Assembly (NCBI GenBank): GCA_964383845.1
Contig: CAYLIF010000017.1
Coordinates: 1-30,170, forward strand
Source of the DNA: JAAZGD01 sp964383845
Lineage (GTDB): Bacteria > Bacillota > Clostridia > Peptostreptococcales > Anaerovoracaceae
DNA length: 30,170 nucleotides
Direction of reading: 5' to 3'
Below the pieces are notes generated by a model. The model worked only from the letters and a program-made list of their open reading frames with translations, was not told the origin of the DNA and ran no database searches. Of the stretch, positions 15,557 through 23,574 are shown piece after piece (position 1 is the first letter of the stretch; every line of letters starts with the position of its first letter). The position numbers were made by a program, and so were the translations under genes.

Positions 15557-16476
15557 TTAGAATGCTGTCCAACCACTATCTGCTACGATACACTGTCCAT
15601 TAACAAAACTTGAATCCTCCGAGGCTAAGAATAAAGCTATAGTTGCGATTTCCATACCGCTTCCGCTTCTTGGATTCCCTGCGGTGTTAGGCATAATTAT
15701 ATTCATGCCAGTTTCATTTATATTGCCCATGAATTCACCAACTCCAACTTCTGTATCAACTCCACCAGGGCAAATCGCATTGCATCTGATATTATTTTTG
15801 GCATACATAAAGCCAGTATTCTTAGTTAGTCCTACTAATGCATGCTTAGAAGCAGTATATGTAGCTCCGGCTCTTGCACCAAATAATCCACCTATAGATG
15901 AAACGTTAATTATGTTCCCTGATTCCTGCTTTAGGAATATTTCGATAGCTTTTCTACTTGTATAAAATGGAGCATAAACGTTAAGAGCAAATACTTTCTC
16001 TAACATTTCGTCCTTAACCTCTCCTACAGGACTAAAATCATCCATTATGCCAGCATTATTCACTAGAATATCTAGCCTACCCTGATTTTTAAAAGCAACA
16101 TCTATCATGTTTTCTGCATCTTCTTTTTTCATCAAGTCAGCTCCAAATGGAATTATCTTTCCAGCCAGTTCTTTAGAACTATTTGCTAACTCTTCAAGAC
16201 GATCTACTCTGCGAGCAACAGCATACACGGTTGCACCTTCTTTTGCGAACAAATAAGCTATATCTCTTCCCATTCCAGAGCTTGCTCCAGTGACAATAGC
16301 AACTTTATCTNNNNNNNNNNNNNNNNNNNNNNNNNNNNNNNNNNNNNNNNNNNNNNNNNNNNNNNNNNNNNNNNNNNNNNNNNNNNNNNNNNNNNNNNNN
16401 NNNNNNNNNNAGCTATATCTCTTCCCATTCCAGAGCTTGCTCCAGTGACAATAGCAACTTTATCTTGTAATTTCAT
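15557..16476 (-). CDS. Short-chain dehydrogenase/reductase interrupted by a scaffold gap, probably intact in the genome
   Basis: This is a classical SDR with NAD(P)-binding TGASSGMG, the NNAG motif (LVNNAGIMDD), catalytic YTASK and the PGG turn (CNAICPGGVDTE). The gene is broken in the window by 100 Ns (16311-16410) flanked by two identical 55-base copies. Removing the Ns and one copy leaves 765 bases, an exact 254-codon frame plus stop. The N-terminus MKLQDKVAIV then runs straight into YLFAKEGATVYAV, a full-length SDR. The ATG at 16476 has AAGGAGG 5 bases upstream, and a 16-base palindrome lies just before it. Converging transcription from the LEA-like gene ends at a shared terminator. Substrate unknown; glucose or 3-oxoacyl reductase-like activities are possible. 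Confidence 0.88.
16256..16310. repeat. 55-base repeat copy 1, left edge of the N gap
   Basis: This stretch, starting AGCTATATCTC and ending AACTTTATCT, is repeated without change at 16411-16465. The two copies flank the Ns exactly. 55 bases is a common de Bruijn word length, so this is most simply one sequence present at both contig ends. Confidence 0.9.
16311..16410. other. Scaffold gap of 100 Ns
   Basis: Exactly 100 unknown bases, a conventional filler length. The identical flanks suggest that the real gap is nil and the contigs overlap. Confidence 0.98.
16411..16465. repeat. 55-base repeat copy 2, right edge of the N gap
   Basis: Identical to 16256-16310. Collapsing the two copies restores a continuous SDR reading frame, the best evidence that they are one sequence. 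Confidence 0.9.
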
Positions 16477-16494
16477 AAAGGCCTCCTTTTAATG

Positions 16495-16510
16495 TGTTAA
16501 TATATTAACA
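16495..16510. promoter_or_regulatory. 16-base perfect palindrome, likely operator of the SDR gene
   Basis: TGTTAATATATTAACA is a perfect dyad 18 bases upstream of the SDR start codon, just before its ribosome site. Its size and position fit the binding site of a dimeric regulator (MarR, ArsR or TetR class). The regulator itself is not identified. Confidence 0.5.
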
Positions 16511-16567
16511 TTTCTATGTTATTAGGATACCCTACACAACATATGTTTGCCAACAATAAAAGCATCT

Positions 16568-17125
16568 TTAAAGTGGTAGAAGATCTCTTCCACACTCATT
16601 ATTAATAACTTGAGCTAGACTAGCATAGATAGCTGACAAACCACATATTATACCAACCCAACCAGCTAAAATTTTAATTATATGAATTCCAGTAAAATCC
16701 CCTAAGGCTAATAGCAGGAAAAGAATAGTTAAGCTAAGAAATACAGTTTGAAGTGCAGTGTTATGCTTTAAAGTCCCTATAAACATCATAAATGTAAAAA
16801 TTCCCCAAATCAGAAGATAAAAGCCCATGCTAATATCATCTGCCGCTGCAATACCATCAAATGGGTTAATCCAAATAATAATCAGCGACCACCAAAAGAA
16901 TCCATAAGCCGTGAATGCTGTAGCACCAAAAACATTGTTCTTTTTAAACTCCATAATCCCAGCAATTATTTGTGCTGCACCACCAAGAGCGAATCCCATA
17001 GCAACTATTACTATTGAAAGAGGAATTATTCCTGCGTTATGAAGGTTTAGCAGCAATGTAGTCATGCCAAATCCTAGAAGACCTAATGGTGAAGGGTTAG
17101 CTATCTCTGTTTTCATAATCTCCAT
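16568..17125 (-). CDS. Acetate/succinate transporter of the GPR1/FUN34/YaaH (SatP) family
   Basis: This 185-residue membrane protein has six hydrophobic helices, the usual length and layout of bacterial SatP. The family signature stands at the N-terminus: NPSPLGLLGFGMTTLLLNLHN begins near residue 10 (NPAPLGL in others). FxAYGFFWWSL in the middle is also typical. Members form hexameric channels that move acetate or succinate with protons, useful to a fermenting or acetate-using anaerobe. AGGAGA stands 8 bases before the ATG at 17125. A promoter with a 17-base spacer lies upstream, so it is probably transcribed alone. The export or import direction cannot be told. Confidence 0.92.
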   Translation of the reverse strand: MEIMKTEIANPSPLGLLGFGMTTLLLNLHNAGIIPLSIVIVAMGFALGGAAQIIAGIMEFKKNNVFGATAFTAYGFFWWSLIIIWINPFDGIAAADDISMGFYLLIWGIFTFMMFIGTLKHNTALQTVFLSLTILFLLLALGDFTGIHIIKILAGWVGIICGLSAIYASLAQVINNECGRDLLPL

Positions 17126-17172
17126 GATATTTTTCTCCTATGTATACTGTATTAAAATTCTAAAATCATATT

Positions 17173-17201
17173 AGATTACCACAACATAAGAGATTGTTCA
17201 A
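17173..17201 (-). promoter_or_regulatory. Candidate promoter of the acetate transporter gene
   Basis: On the minus strand TTGAAC (17201-17196) and TAATCT (17178-17173) are separated by 17 bases. They match the housekeeping consensus at most positions. It lies about 50 bases before the start codon. Confidence 0.45.
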
Positions 17202-17218
17202 TGTGAACTTTTTAAGAA

Positions 17219-18436
17219 TTAGCAAACTTGATTTCTTCCAGATTCTTTGGCTTGATACATAGCCGCGTCAGCTTTTGCAACTAATTCTACAGAACATAGG
17301 CCCCCTCTACTTTCGGCTATACCAAAACTTGCTGTAAGACTTTTAGCACCCGTAAAAACATGGTCGGATATTTTCTTACGTAATTTTTCAGCAAGAACTT
17401 TTCCTTTAGAGATGTCTGTTAACGGCATTATAACCATAAATTCTTCTCCGCCCCACCTACCAACTGTATCTATTTTGCGAACTCCTTGTTTAATTATTTC
17501 TGCAACTTCCTTAAGAACAGCATCTCCTACAAGGTGCCCATAGGTGTCATTAACGGACTTAAAGTAGTCTATGTCAAGTAGTATTATGCTGCATACAGAA
17601 TCGCTTCTTGACAGCCTCTCAATCTCCAGGTTCAAAACTGAATCCAATTTCATCCGGTTATTAATCTGTGTCAGACCATCGGTTTCCGACAACCTCCGGA
17701 TTTCTTCTTCCATTTTCTTCCTTTCAGTAATATCCTTGATAACGCAAAGTATGTGCTTTTTCCCTTCCACTACAATTGTATCCCAAGAAAAAAGGCCATA
17801 AATCAAATTGTCCTCTTGGTTTGTAAGTTCAATCAATAAGTTATGACCCTTGCTTCTTTTTCGAACAGCCTTGCAAAATATATTTTCTTGCTTTGAGTTT
17901 CTAAATAAGCCTATTCCCTTCATAGCTTGATGTCTTAATGTGTTTTTGGAGTTCCCTATCATGGTTTCAAAAGCACGGTTACAATCTAATATACTTCCAT
18001 CTTCAACTGAAATAATAATAGTAGCATCTGGTATTGTTTCGAAAAACATTTCAAATTGATCTCTTGCTTCTTCTAACTCCACAATTGCTGATTCCAGTTT
18101 TTTAACCATATTATTAAAGGAATCAGAAAACTCGCCTAAAAAGTCAACCCGCTGAGAGAAATCACCTGATGATATAGCTTTGGTTTGCCATGTAAGATTT
18201 CTCAATGCGGATTGCAAGTCTTTAATTATTCCAAAAACATATCCTGTTCCTTGGATTTTTTCAGACAAAGCTCCTATTCCTATGGCTCTGATTGATCTTC
18301 TAAGCTCTCTCAAAGTACCGTCAATTTCTATCATTCCATCAATGTCACGGAATTCTTCAGGCATTTCATCAGAAATTTTCATATCATAAAGAAGTGTTCT
18401 TATATATTCCTTAATCATCTGAACATGGTCTAGCAT
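17219..18436 (-). CDS. Diguanylate cyclase with HAMP-like, PAS and GGDEF domains
   Basis: This is a 405-residue cytosolic enzyme that should make c-di-GMP from two GTP. An N-terminal helical part leads to a HAMP-like segment (about 75-120, ISSGDFSQRVDFLGEF) without membrane helices. A PAS sensor (about 128-238, with IPDATIIISVEDGSIL) and a GGDEF domain (about 250-405) follow. The active-site loop is GGEEF (329-333), a functional variant, and R320-x-x-D323 lies five residues before it, the inhibitory I-site. Enzyme activity and product feedback are therefore both expected. GAGGAATT stands just before the ATG at 18436. The V4R gene ends 20 bases upstream on the same strand, so the two are probably one transcript and may form a sensor-cyclase pair. 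Confidence 0.93.
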   Translation of the reverse strand: MLDHVQMIKEYIRTLLYDMKISDEMPEEFRDIDGMIEIDGTLRELRRSIRAIGIGALSEKIQGTGYVFGIIKDLQSALRNLTWQTKAISSGDFSQRVDFLGEFSDSFNNMVKKLESAIVELEEARDQFEMFFETIPDATIIISVEDGSILDCNRAFETMIGNSKNTLRHQAMKGIGLFRNSKQENIFCKAVRKRSKGHNLLIELTNQEDNLIYGLFSWDTIVVEGKKHILCVIKDITERKKMEEEIRRLSETDGLTQINNRMKLDSVLNLEIERLSRSDSVCSIILLDIDYFKSVNDTYGHLVGDAVLKEVAEIIKQGVRKIDTVGRWGGEEFMVIMPLTDISKGKVLAEKLRKKISDHVFTGAKSLTASFGIAESRGGLCSVELVAKADAAMYQAKESGRNQVC

Positions 18437-18456
18437 AACAATTCCTCGCCCTTAAT

Positions 18457-18981
18457 CTATTTTATTATTTCAGCATGAAATCTACAGGTTCTATCTCCCG
18501 TACACCAACAATCAACCTCTTTTACTTTAAATGGAACACCTGAAAAACTTTCAAGTAGTGCGCTTATAAACCCTTCGTCATAAACACATATTTCCGTTCC
18601 CGTCTCTGGTAATCCAGAACAGTCTAAATCCTCTGAAACCGTAAGGATTAGCTCTCCTGTTTCGATATCTGAATGTTCTACTCGTAAAATCCCTATTCCA
18701 AAATCTCTTAACAAAGTTTGGAGTCGTTTTAAAAAATCTGATAAATCTGTTGCGTCTTGCATATTATGATTATAAAACTCTGTGCCCGCCAGTTTGCCTG
18801 CTTCATAAAAAATCTTATCAGCTGCATCAGCACCATAAGTAGACTCCACTACATCTCTGAAAGTAAATTGCATTAATCTGTAATTTTCTATTCTCGTAGT
18901 ATTCCCTAGATTGGGTCTTCCTAGTTCGATATCACCTATCAGATCCCAAGAAAACTTATACTTTCTTTCATTATCGTCCAT
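18457..18981 (-). CDS. V4R (4-vinyl reductase-like) domain sensor protein
   Basis: This 174-residue soluble protein consists mainly of a V4R domain. The N-terminal helices (MQFTFRDVVESTYGADAADK) and the C-terminal VDCWCTGDRTCRFHAE, with three Cys close together, follow the V4R pattern. The domain senses small ligands in XylR/DmpR-type regulators and is related to the BchJ and TRAPP folds. The Cys cluster may hold a metal. The ATG at 18981 has GGAGGG 7 bases upstream; a GTG five codons earlier overlaps that site. It is the first gene of a two-gene unit with the diguanylate cyclase and has a good promoter. It probably supplies the input that controls c-di-GMP synthesis, but the ligand is unknown. 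Confidence 0.85.
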   Translation of the reverse strand: MDDNERKYKFSWDLIGDIELGRPNLGNTTRIENYRLMQFTFRDVVESTYGADAADKIFYEAGKLAGTEFYNHNMQDATDLSDFLKRLQTLLRDFGIGILRVEHSDIETGELILTVSEDLDCSGLPETGTEICVYDEGFISALLESFSGVPFKVKEVDCWCTGDRTCRFHAEIIK

Positions 18982-18994
18982 GGCTTTTCCCTCC

Positions 18995-19049
18995 ACGTTA
19001 AAACTGCTTCAACGTATACAATTATGAGTTTTTTGAGCCATAAAGTCAA
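18995..19049 (-). promoter_or_regulatory. Promoter and inverted repeat of the V4R-cyclase operon
   Basis: On the minus strand TTGACT (19049-19044) and CATAAT (19026-19021) stand 17 bases apart, close to the housekeeping consensus. Just downstream, ACGTT (18995-18999) and AACGT (19011-19015) form an inverted repeat with an 11-base spacer between promoter and ribosome site, a possible operator. Confidence 0.65.
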
Positions 19050-19096
19050 CGGTAAAAGAAGGATCAGCCTAGCAAACAATAATAATTCCTTTTATA

Positions 19097-20545
19097 TTAT
19101 ACGGCAACAACACTTCCTTCAAGTTCGGCATCAACAGTTCCGTGTCTCTCAAGGTATTTCTTGAGAGCATCTATAGCGTGAATCTCCAAGTTTATTTTGT
19201 CGTGTCCATATTTCTCAGGCACCCCTTGACTAGTTACATATACCACCCTATATATTTTATCTTTGTCTACAAGTTCGCCGCGAACAAATAGTCTCTGAAT
19301 CCTCTCACCGTAAGGATTTTCAATTTTAAAATATAAGTTAATACCCATACATCTTTTTAAATATCCGCCCATCTGTTCATATGGGTCTTTTGCAAAAGTT
19401 CTTTCAATATTTTCTTCCATCATATCCCATAGTTCTTGACCTGTAAGCTTCCCTCTAGACACAGGAGGGTTTACGGGAATTATATTCCACAAATCATTCA
19501 CCGTGATATCTCCCTTAGGTATGGGAGCCCCATATCTCCAGCCGTTTGAAAATGCAATCTGATCTCCTGTAAGATCTATCAAACTCTTAAGTAGAAAATT
19601 ATCCATAGTTGATTCTAATACCGTGTATCTATTTAAATCAGTATTAGTTTTTCCAACCACTTTATTTAGAAACTGTCGATCTGCCTTCATTACCGCTTCT
19701 ATTTTAGACTTCATCTTTTCATCTTCTTTTATTTCATGGTCTAAAACCACGAGCCTATGATTGTACTCTACAATCTTTTTTTCTTCAATTACAAGATCAA
19801 TATGCCCCATAAAAGAACCGTGACAGCCAGATTGGAATATAATTGTGTCATTAATTATACTGGGTTCGTATATTCTATTATGAGTATGAGCGCTTAGAAG
19901 AATATCAATACCCTCTACTTCACTTGCCAACTTGGCTTCCTGTGGGTACCCAAGATGAGACATTACAAGTATGATATCTGCAGCCTCTTCATTCTTCACT
20001 TTTTTAATATATCTTGGGAGTTCCTCATTTCCAAGAGTGAAATAAAGTCCTTCACTAAAGTGGGGAGGCATTACCTTGTCAATTATAGTGGCTGCAATAC
20101 CTATGATAGCTATTTTCACTCCATTAACTTCTTTTATAAGATAAGGATTATACACTAGCTCATCAGTCTCTTTATAATAACAGTTAATGGCCAACATGGG
20201 ATAATTGAGTGAATCTAAAAGATTATCAAAAACTTTAGGTCCATATGCAAACTCCCAATGAGCAGTCATAGCATTGATTCCCAAATCATTTAAAAGAGGG
20301 ACTAGCACCTGCCCTTTTGACTTCACCACTGGTTATGTACCGTGGAAAGTATCTCCCCCGTCTAGCAGAAGCACATTCCCGTTTTTTTCTTTTCTTACCT
20401 GGTCTATATATGTTTTCATTCTTGGATAACCACCCGCTCTAATATGTTTAGCATAGGCGCCATCCCAAAAATGTTCCCAGTGCTCTTCCATATAACCATG
20501 AGTATCGTTCATTTGTAAGATGGTAATATTTTTTTTCTCGGCCAT
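19097..20545 (-). pseudogene. SoxB/5'-nucleotidase-like metallophosphatase with one in-frame stop codon
   Basis: The 483-codon frame reads as one cytosolic protein of the UshA/SoxB superfamily but is cut by TAA at codon 71 (20333-20335). The same frame continues at once, so this is a nonsense change and not a frameshift. Before it lie the metal motifs MNDTHGY (D14, H16) and LLLDGGDTFHG. After it come TAHWEFAYG in place of the usual GNHEFD, then SHLGYPQEA, LLSAHTHNR and a C-terminal domain with FSNGWRYGAP and DPYEQMGGYLKR. The HWEF and DPYxQxGG forms recall SoxB (thiosulfohydrolase) more than classic 5'-nucleotidases. No signal peptide is seen. A GTG at 20329 could restart but would lose the first metal site. 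It may be a recent pseudogene or a base error. Confidence 0.82.
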
Positions 20546-20610
20546 TTAAAATCATCCTTTCTCTAAAAAACCTCTAATATTAGCTGACTCTATAAGGTCA
20601 AAATCAAAGC

Positions 20611-21978
20611 TTACTTCATAAAAAGTTTTGCGAGTTTTAAGTTCTTATGAGTTGGATACCTTAAAGGAATATCCAAGCGATTAGATTTTTTTAAAATACT
20701 CTTTTTGTGGGAAAAGGTTTCATAGCTATATTTACCATGATAACTTCCCATACCACTATTTCCTACTCCCCCAAAAGGAAGGTGGGAATTAACTAAATGC
20801 ATCACCACATCGTTGATGCATCCTCCTCCAAAAGAAATGTCTTTTAAGATTACATCTTGGGCCTTTTTAGATTTGGTAAAAAGATAAAGAGCTAATGGTT
20901 TAGGGTGTTGGTTCACCATAGAAACTACTTGCCTAATGTCTTCAAATTCTAGTATAGGAAGTATAGGGCCAAAGATTTCTTCTTGCATAAGAGGATTTTC
21001 CCAGTTCACATTATCTACAAGGGTTGGTTCTATCTTAAGATCTCGGTTATTCTGCTTTCCTCCCAAGATTATTTCCTGATTACTTAGTAGATTAACTAAT
21101 CTTTGATAATGGTCTTCATTTATAATTTTTGGGTGTTTTTCATCAAGGTGAGGTTCGGGCCCGTAAAACTTAAGGATCACTTTCTTAATTTCTTCTATTA
21201 AGGGTTCCTTCACATTTCGGTCTACCAAAAGATAGTCAGGAGCCACACATATCTGGCCTGCATTCATGAATTTCCCCCACACAATTCTTTTAGCAGCCAA
21301 GGCCAAGTCTGCGGTTTCATCTATTATACAAGGGCTTTTTCCTCCCAGTTCCAAAGTTACAGGAGTCAAATGCTTAGCGGCAGCAGACATCACAATTTCC
21401 CCAACGTTGACACTACCTGTGAAAAAGATATAGCCAAACTTTTCATCAAGAATCTTTTGGGTAAGCTCCTTTTCTCCACATATAACTGCAATATATTCTT
21501 CAGGGAAATTGTCTTGGACTAGTTCTTCTATTACACGGGATGTGTGATATGAAAATTCAGAAGGTTTCAATACAGTGCAATTCCCTGCAGCTATAGCTCC
21601 TACTAAGGGAGAAAAAGCCAATTGGAAAGGATAGTTCCAAGGAGAAATAATAAGAGCAAGACCATAAGGTTCTCTGTAAATATGGCTTGTGGCTGGGAAA
21701 TGAATGATTGGAGTTCTTTTCCTCTTTGGCCTGTCCCATTTAGACAAGTTCTTCTTAAATTCTGTTAATTCATTTAAGACAAATCCTATTTCTGTGGTAT
21801 AGCTGTCAAATGCATCTTTGTTCAAGTCTTTCCTTAATGCCTCCATTATCTGAGTTTCTCTTTCTGTTATTGCTAACCTTAAAATCTCAAGCTGTTTGAC
21901 ACGAAAGTCAAGGTTTTTTGTTTTCCCCGTCTCGAAAAACAGCCGCTGCTTTTCTAGGATTTCTTTTATTTCTTCCAT
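20611..21978 (-). CDS. Aldehyde dehydrogenase, class 3 (YwdH/coniferyl-aldehyde type)
   Basis: This 455-residue NAD(P)-dependent enzyme oxidises aldehydes to acids. The nucleotide-binding ISPWNYPFQLA (N114) and FFTGSVNVGE are present. The general base is E210 in LELGGKSP and the nucleophile C244 in NAGQICVAPDY. The short length and YREPYGLAL opening are typical of class 3 enzymes that act on medium or long-chain and aromatic aldehydes. Members often carry a hydrophobic C-terminus for the membrane; here the end is basic (YPTHKNLKLAKLFMK). AAAGGAGG stands 7 bases before the ATG at 21978. It is transcribed away from the MATE gene. Confidence 0.95.
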   Translation of the reverse strand: MEEIKEILEKQRLFFETGKTKNLDFRVKQLEILRLAITERETQIMEALRKDLNKDAFDSYTTEIGFVLNELTEFKKNLSKWDRPKRKRTPIIHFPATSHIYREPYGLALIISPWNYPFQLAFSPLVGAIAAGNCTVLKPSEFSYHTSRVIEELVQDNFPEEYIAVICGEKELTQKILDEKFGYIFFTGSVNVGEIVMSAAAKHLTPVTLELGGKSPCIIDETADLALAAKRIVWGKFMNAGQICVAPDYLLVDRNVKEPLIEEIKKVILKFYGPEPHLDEKHPKIINEDHYQRLVNLLSNQEIILGGKQNNRDLKIEPTLVDNVNWENPLMQEEIFGPILPILEFEDIRQVVSMVNQHPKPLALYLFTKSKKAQDVILKDISFGGGCINDVVMHLVNSHLPFGGVGNSGMGSYHGKYSYETFSHKKSILKKSNRLDIPLRYPTHKNLKLAKLFMK

Positions 21979-22181
21979 TTCTAAACCTCCTTTGTATTCC
22001 CTTGAATACTAACTCTATAATTACCCGCTATTTTCACATTTACACTTTTATGTGTTTTAGTTTTAACTCAAGTCCAAATAAGGTCTTTTTAAATCTTCGA
22101 CTTTCTCTTGACTGTTTTTTCAGTTGTGGTATGGTATGTCACGGTATCATATAAGACAAATGCTTTAGAAAGGCAAGCATA

Positions 22182-23528
22182 ATGAACAGATCTTTACAAA
22201 TGGGCGAATCAAAAATCTCTAGACTATTATTAAAATTTTCCCTGCCTGCAATAGTTGGCCTATTAGTTAATGCACTCTATAATATAGTAGACAGCATTTT
22301 TGTAGGAAGAGGGGTGGGCGATTTGGGACTTGCTGGAGTTACGGTAAACTTCCCTGTAATAACTACTTTTATAGCATGCGTTATGTTAATTGGCATGGGT
22401 GCAACCTCGCTAATATCCATACGTTTAGGTCAAGGCAAAGAAGAAGAAGCTGAAAACATTATTGGTAATGCTTTGATTTTGTTATTAGTTGTTGGCTTTT
22501 TAGTTACCGTTTTTGGATTAATATTCGTTGAGCCTATTGTTATTTTCTTTGGTGCTAGCCAAGAATTATTGCCTCTGGCAGCGGGGTATCTACAAATTAT
22601 TCTGCTTGGTAGCATACCAATGGCAATAGGAACTGGCATGAATAATTTTATTAGAGCTGAAGGTAATCCAAGAACAGCCATGTACACAATGTTAATAGGA
22701 ACTATTACTAATATAATATTAGATTATGTGTTTATATTTGTCTTCCAATGGGGTATTAAAGGCGCTGCCGCCGCTACAATCATATCCTACTGTGTAACCA
22801 GCACATGGGTCCTCTATTATTTCCTTTCCGGAAAAAGCATGCTAAAAATACGACGTGTAAACCTTAAGCTCAAGAAGGTTCTTGTACAAGCAATCCTTGT
22901 AATAGGTTTTCCAACATTTATTCTACAAGTAGCCAGCAGTGTTCAACATTTAATCCTCAACCGAAGCTTAGCTTATTACGGTGGGGATTTGGCCTTGGCA
23001 GCAATAGGTATAATAATGAGCGTTACGACTTTTCTCGTTATGCCAGCAATGGGCATTGCTCAAGGTGCACAACCTATAATCGGATATAATTATGGAGCTA
23101 AGAACTTTGACCGAGTGAAGAGTACCCTTAAGTTGGAGATTGTTGCTGCAACCGCTATCTTGATTTTTGGATGGATTTTTTCCAAACTTTGGCCAACGCA
23201 ATTAATTGGTTTATTTAACAAAAATCCCCAACTCATTGAATTGGGGACTCATGGAATGGCAATCTTTTTTACTCTCATACCCTTAGTTGGCTTGCAGATG
23301 ATTAGCTCTGGATACTTTCAAGCTGTAGGCAAGCCAAACCAAGCTACTATTTTAGGTTTGTCTCGACAAATATTTATATTTATACCGCTTCTAATAATTC
23401 TTCCTCGCATATGGGGCTTAGAGGGTGTATGGTTATCGGCGCCCTTTTCTGACTTAGGGGCCTTTATCTTAACTGGTATATGGCTAATGGTTGAGTTCAA
23501 AAGCTTAAACAAACAGTCTACTCACTAA
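22182..23528 (+). CDS. MATE-family multidrug/Na+ efflux transporter
   Basis: This 448-residue membrane protein has twelve hydrophobic helices in two similar halves, the normal MATE layout and length. SLPAIVGLLVNALYNIVDSIFVGRGVGD at the N-terminus is the family hallmark (VNALYNIVDxxFVG). GMGATSLISIRLGQG, IRAEGNPRTAM and, in the second half, GIAQGAQPIIGYNYGAKNFDR are also diagnostic. These exporters remove cationic drugs or dyes in exchange for Na+ or H+. The ATG at 22182 has only a weak ribosome site (GAAAGG). A TTGACT at 22108-22113 could be a -35, but the matching -10 is poor. Repeated GGTAT words at 22128-22147 might be an operator. Substrates unknown. Confidence 0.93.
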   Translation: MNRSLQMGESKISRLLLKFSLPAIVGLLVNALYNIVDSIFVGRGVGDLGLAGVTVNFPVITTFIACVMLIGMGATSLISIRLGQGKEEEAENIIGNALILLLVVGFLVTVFGLIFVEPIVIFFGASQELLPLAAGYLQIILLGSIPMAIGTGMNNFIRAEGNPRTAMYTMLIGTITNIILDYVFIFVFQWGIKGAAAATIISYCVTSTWVLYYFLSGKSMLKIRRVNLKLKKVLVQAILVIGFPTFILQVASSVQHLILNRSLAYYGGDLALAAIGIIMSVTTFLVMPAMGIAQGAQPIIGYNYGAKNFDRVKSTLKLEIVAATAILIFGWIFSKLWPTQLIGLFNKNPQLIELGTHGMAIFFTLIPLVGLQMISSGYFQAVGKPNQATILGLSRQIFIFIPLLIILPRIWGLEGVWLSAPFSDLGAFILTGIWLMVEFKSLNKQSTH

Positions 23529-23574
23529 TAAGCGAGGAAAAGCCTGCAATATCGCCGATTATTGCACATAACAC

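Noticed and set aside
16256..16465. The 55-base direct repeat as a biological duplication or attachment site
   Set aside because: It flanks a filler gap exactly, and merging the copies restores an intact gene, so an assembly cause is far more likely.
19097..20545. Frameshift, or two separate genes, in the SoxB-like locus
   Set aside because: Both parts are in the same frame, separated only by TAA and a Pro codon, and together make one standard protein.
22108..22155. Promoter and operator of the MATE gene (TTGACT and repeated GGTAT words)
   Set aside because: No good -10 lies at the right distance, and the repeats are short and irregular, so I did not list them as a feature.
23529..23574. 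Hairpin TGCAAT/ATTGCA as terminator of the MATE gene
   Set aside because: Only six pairs with a 10-base loop and no T tract.
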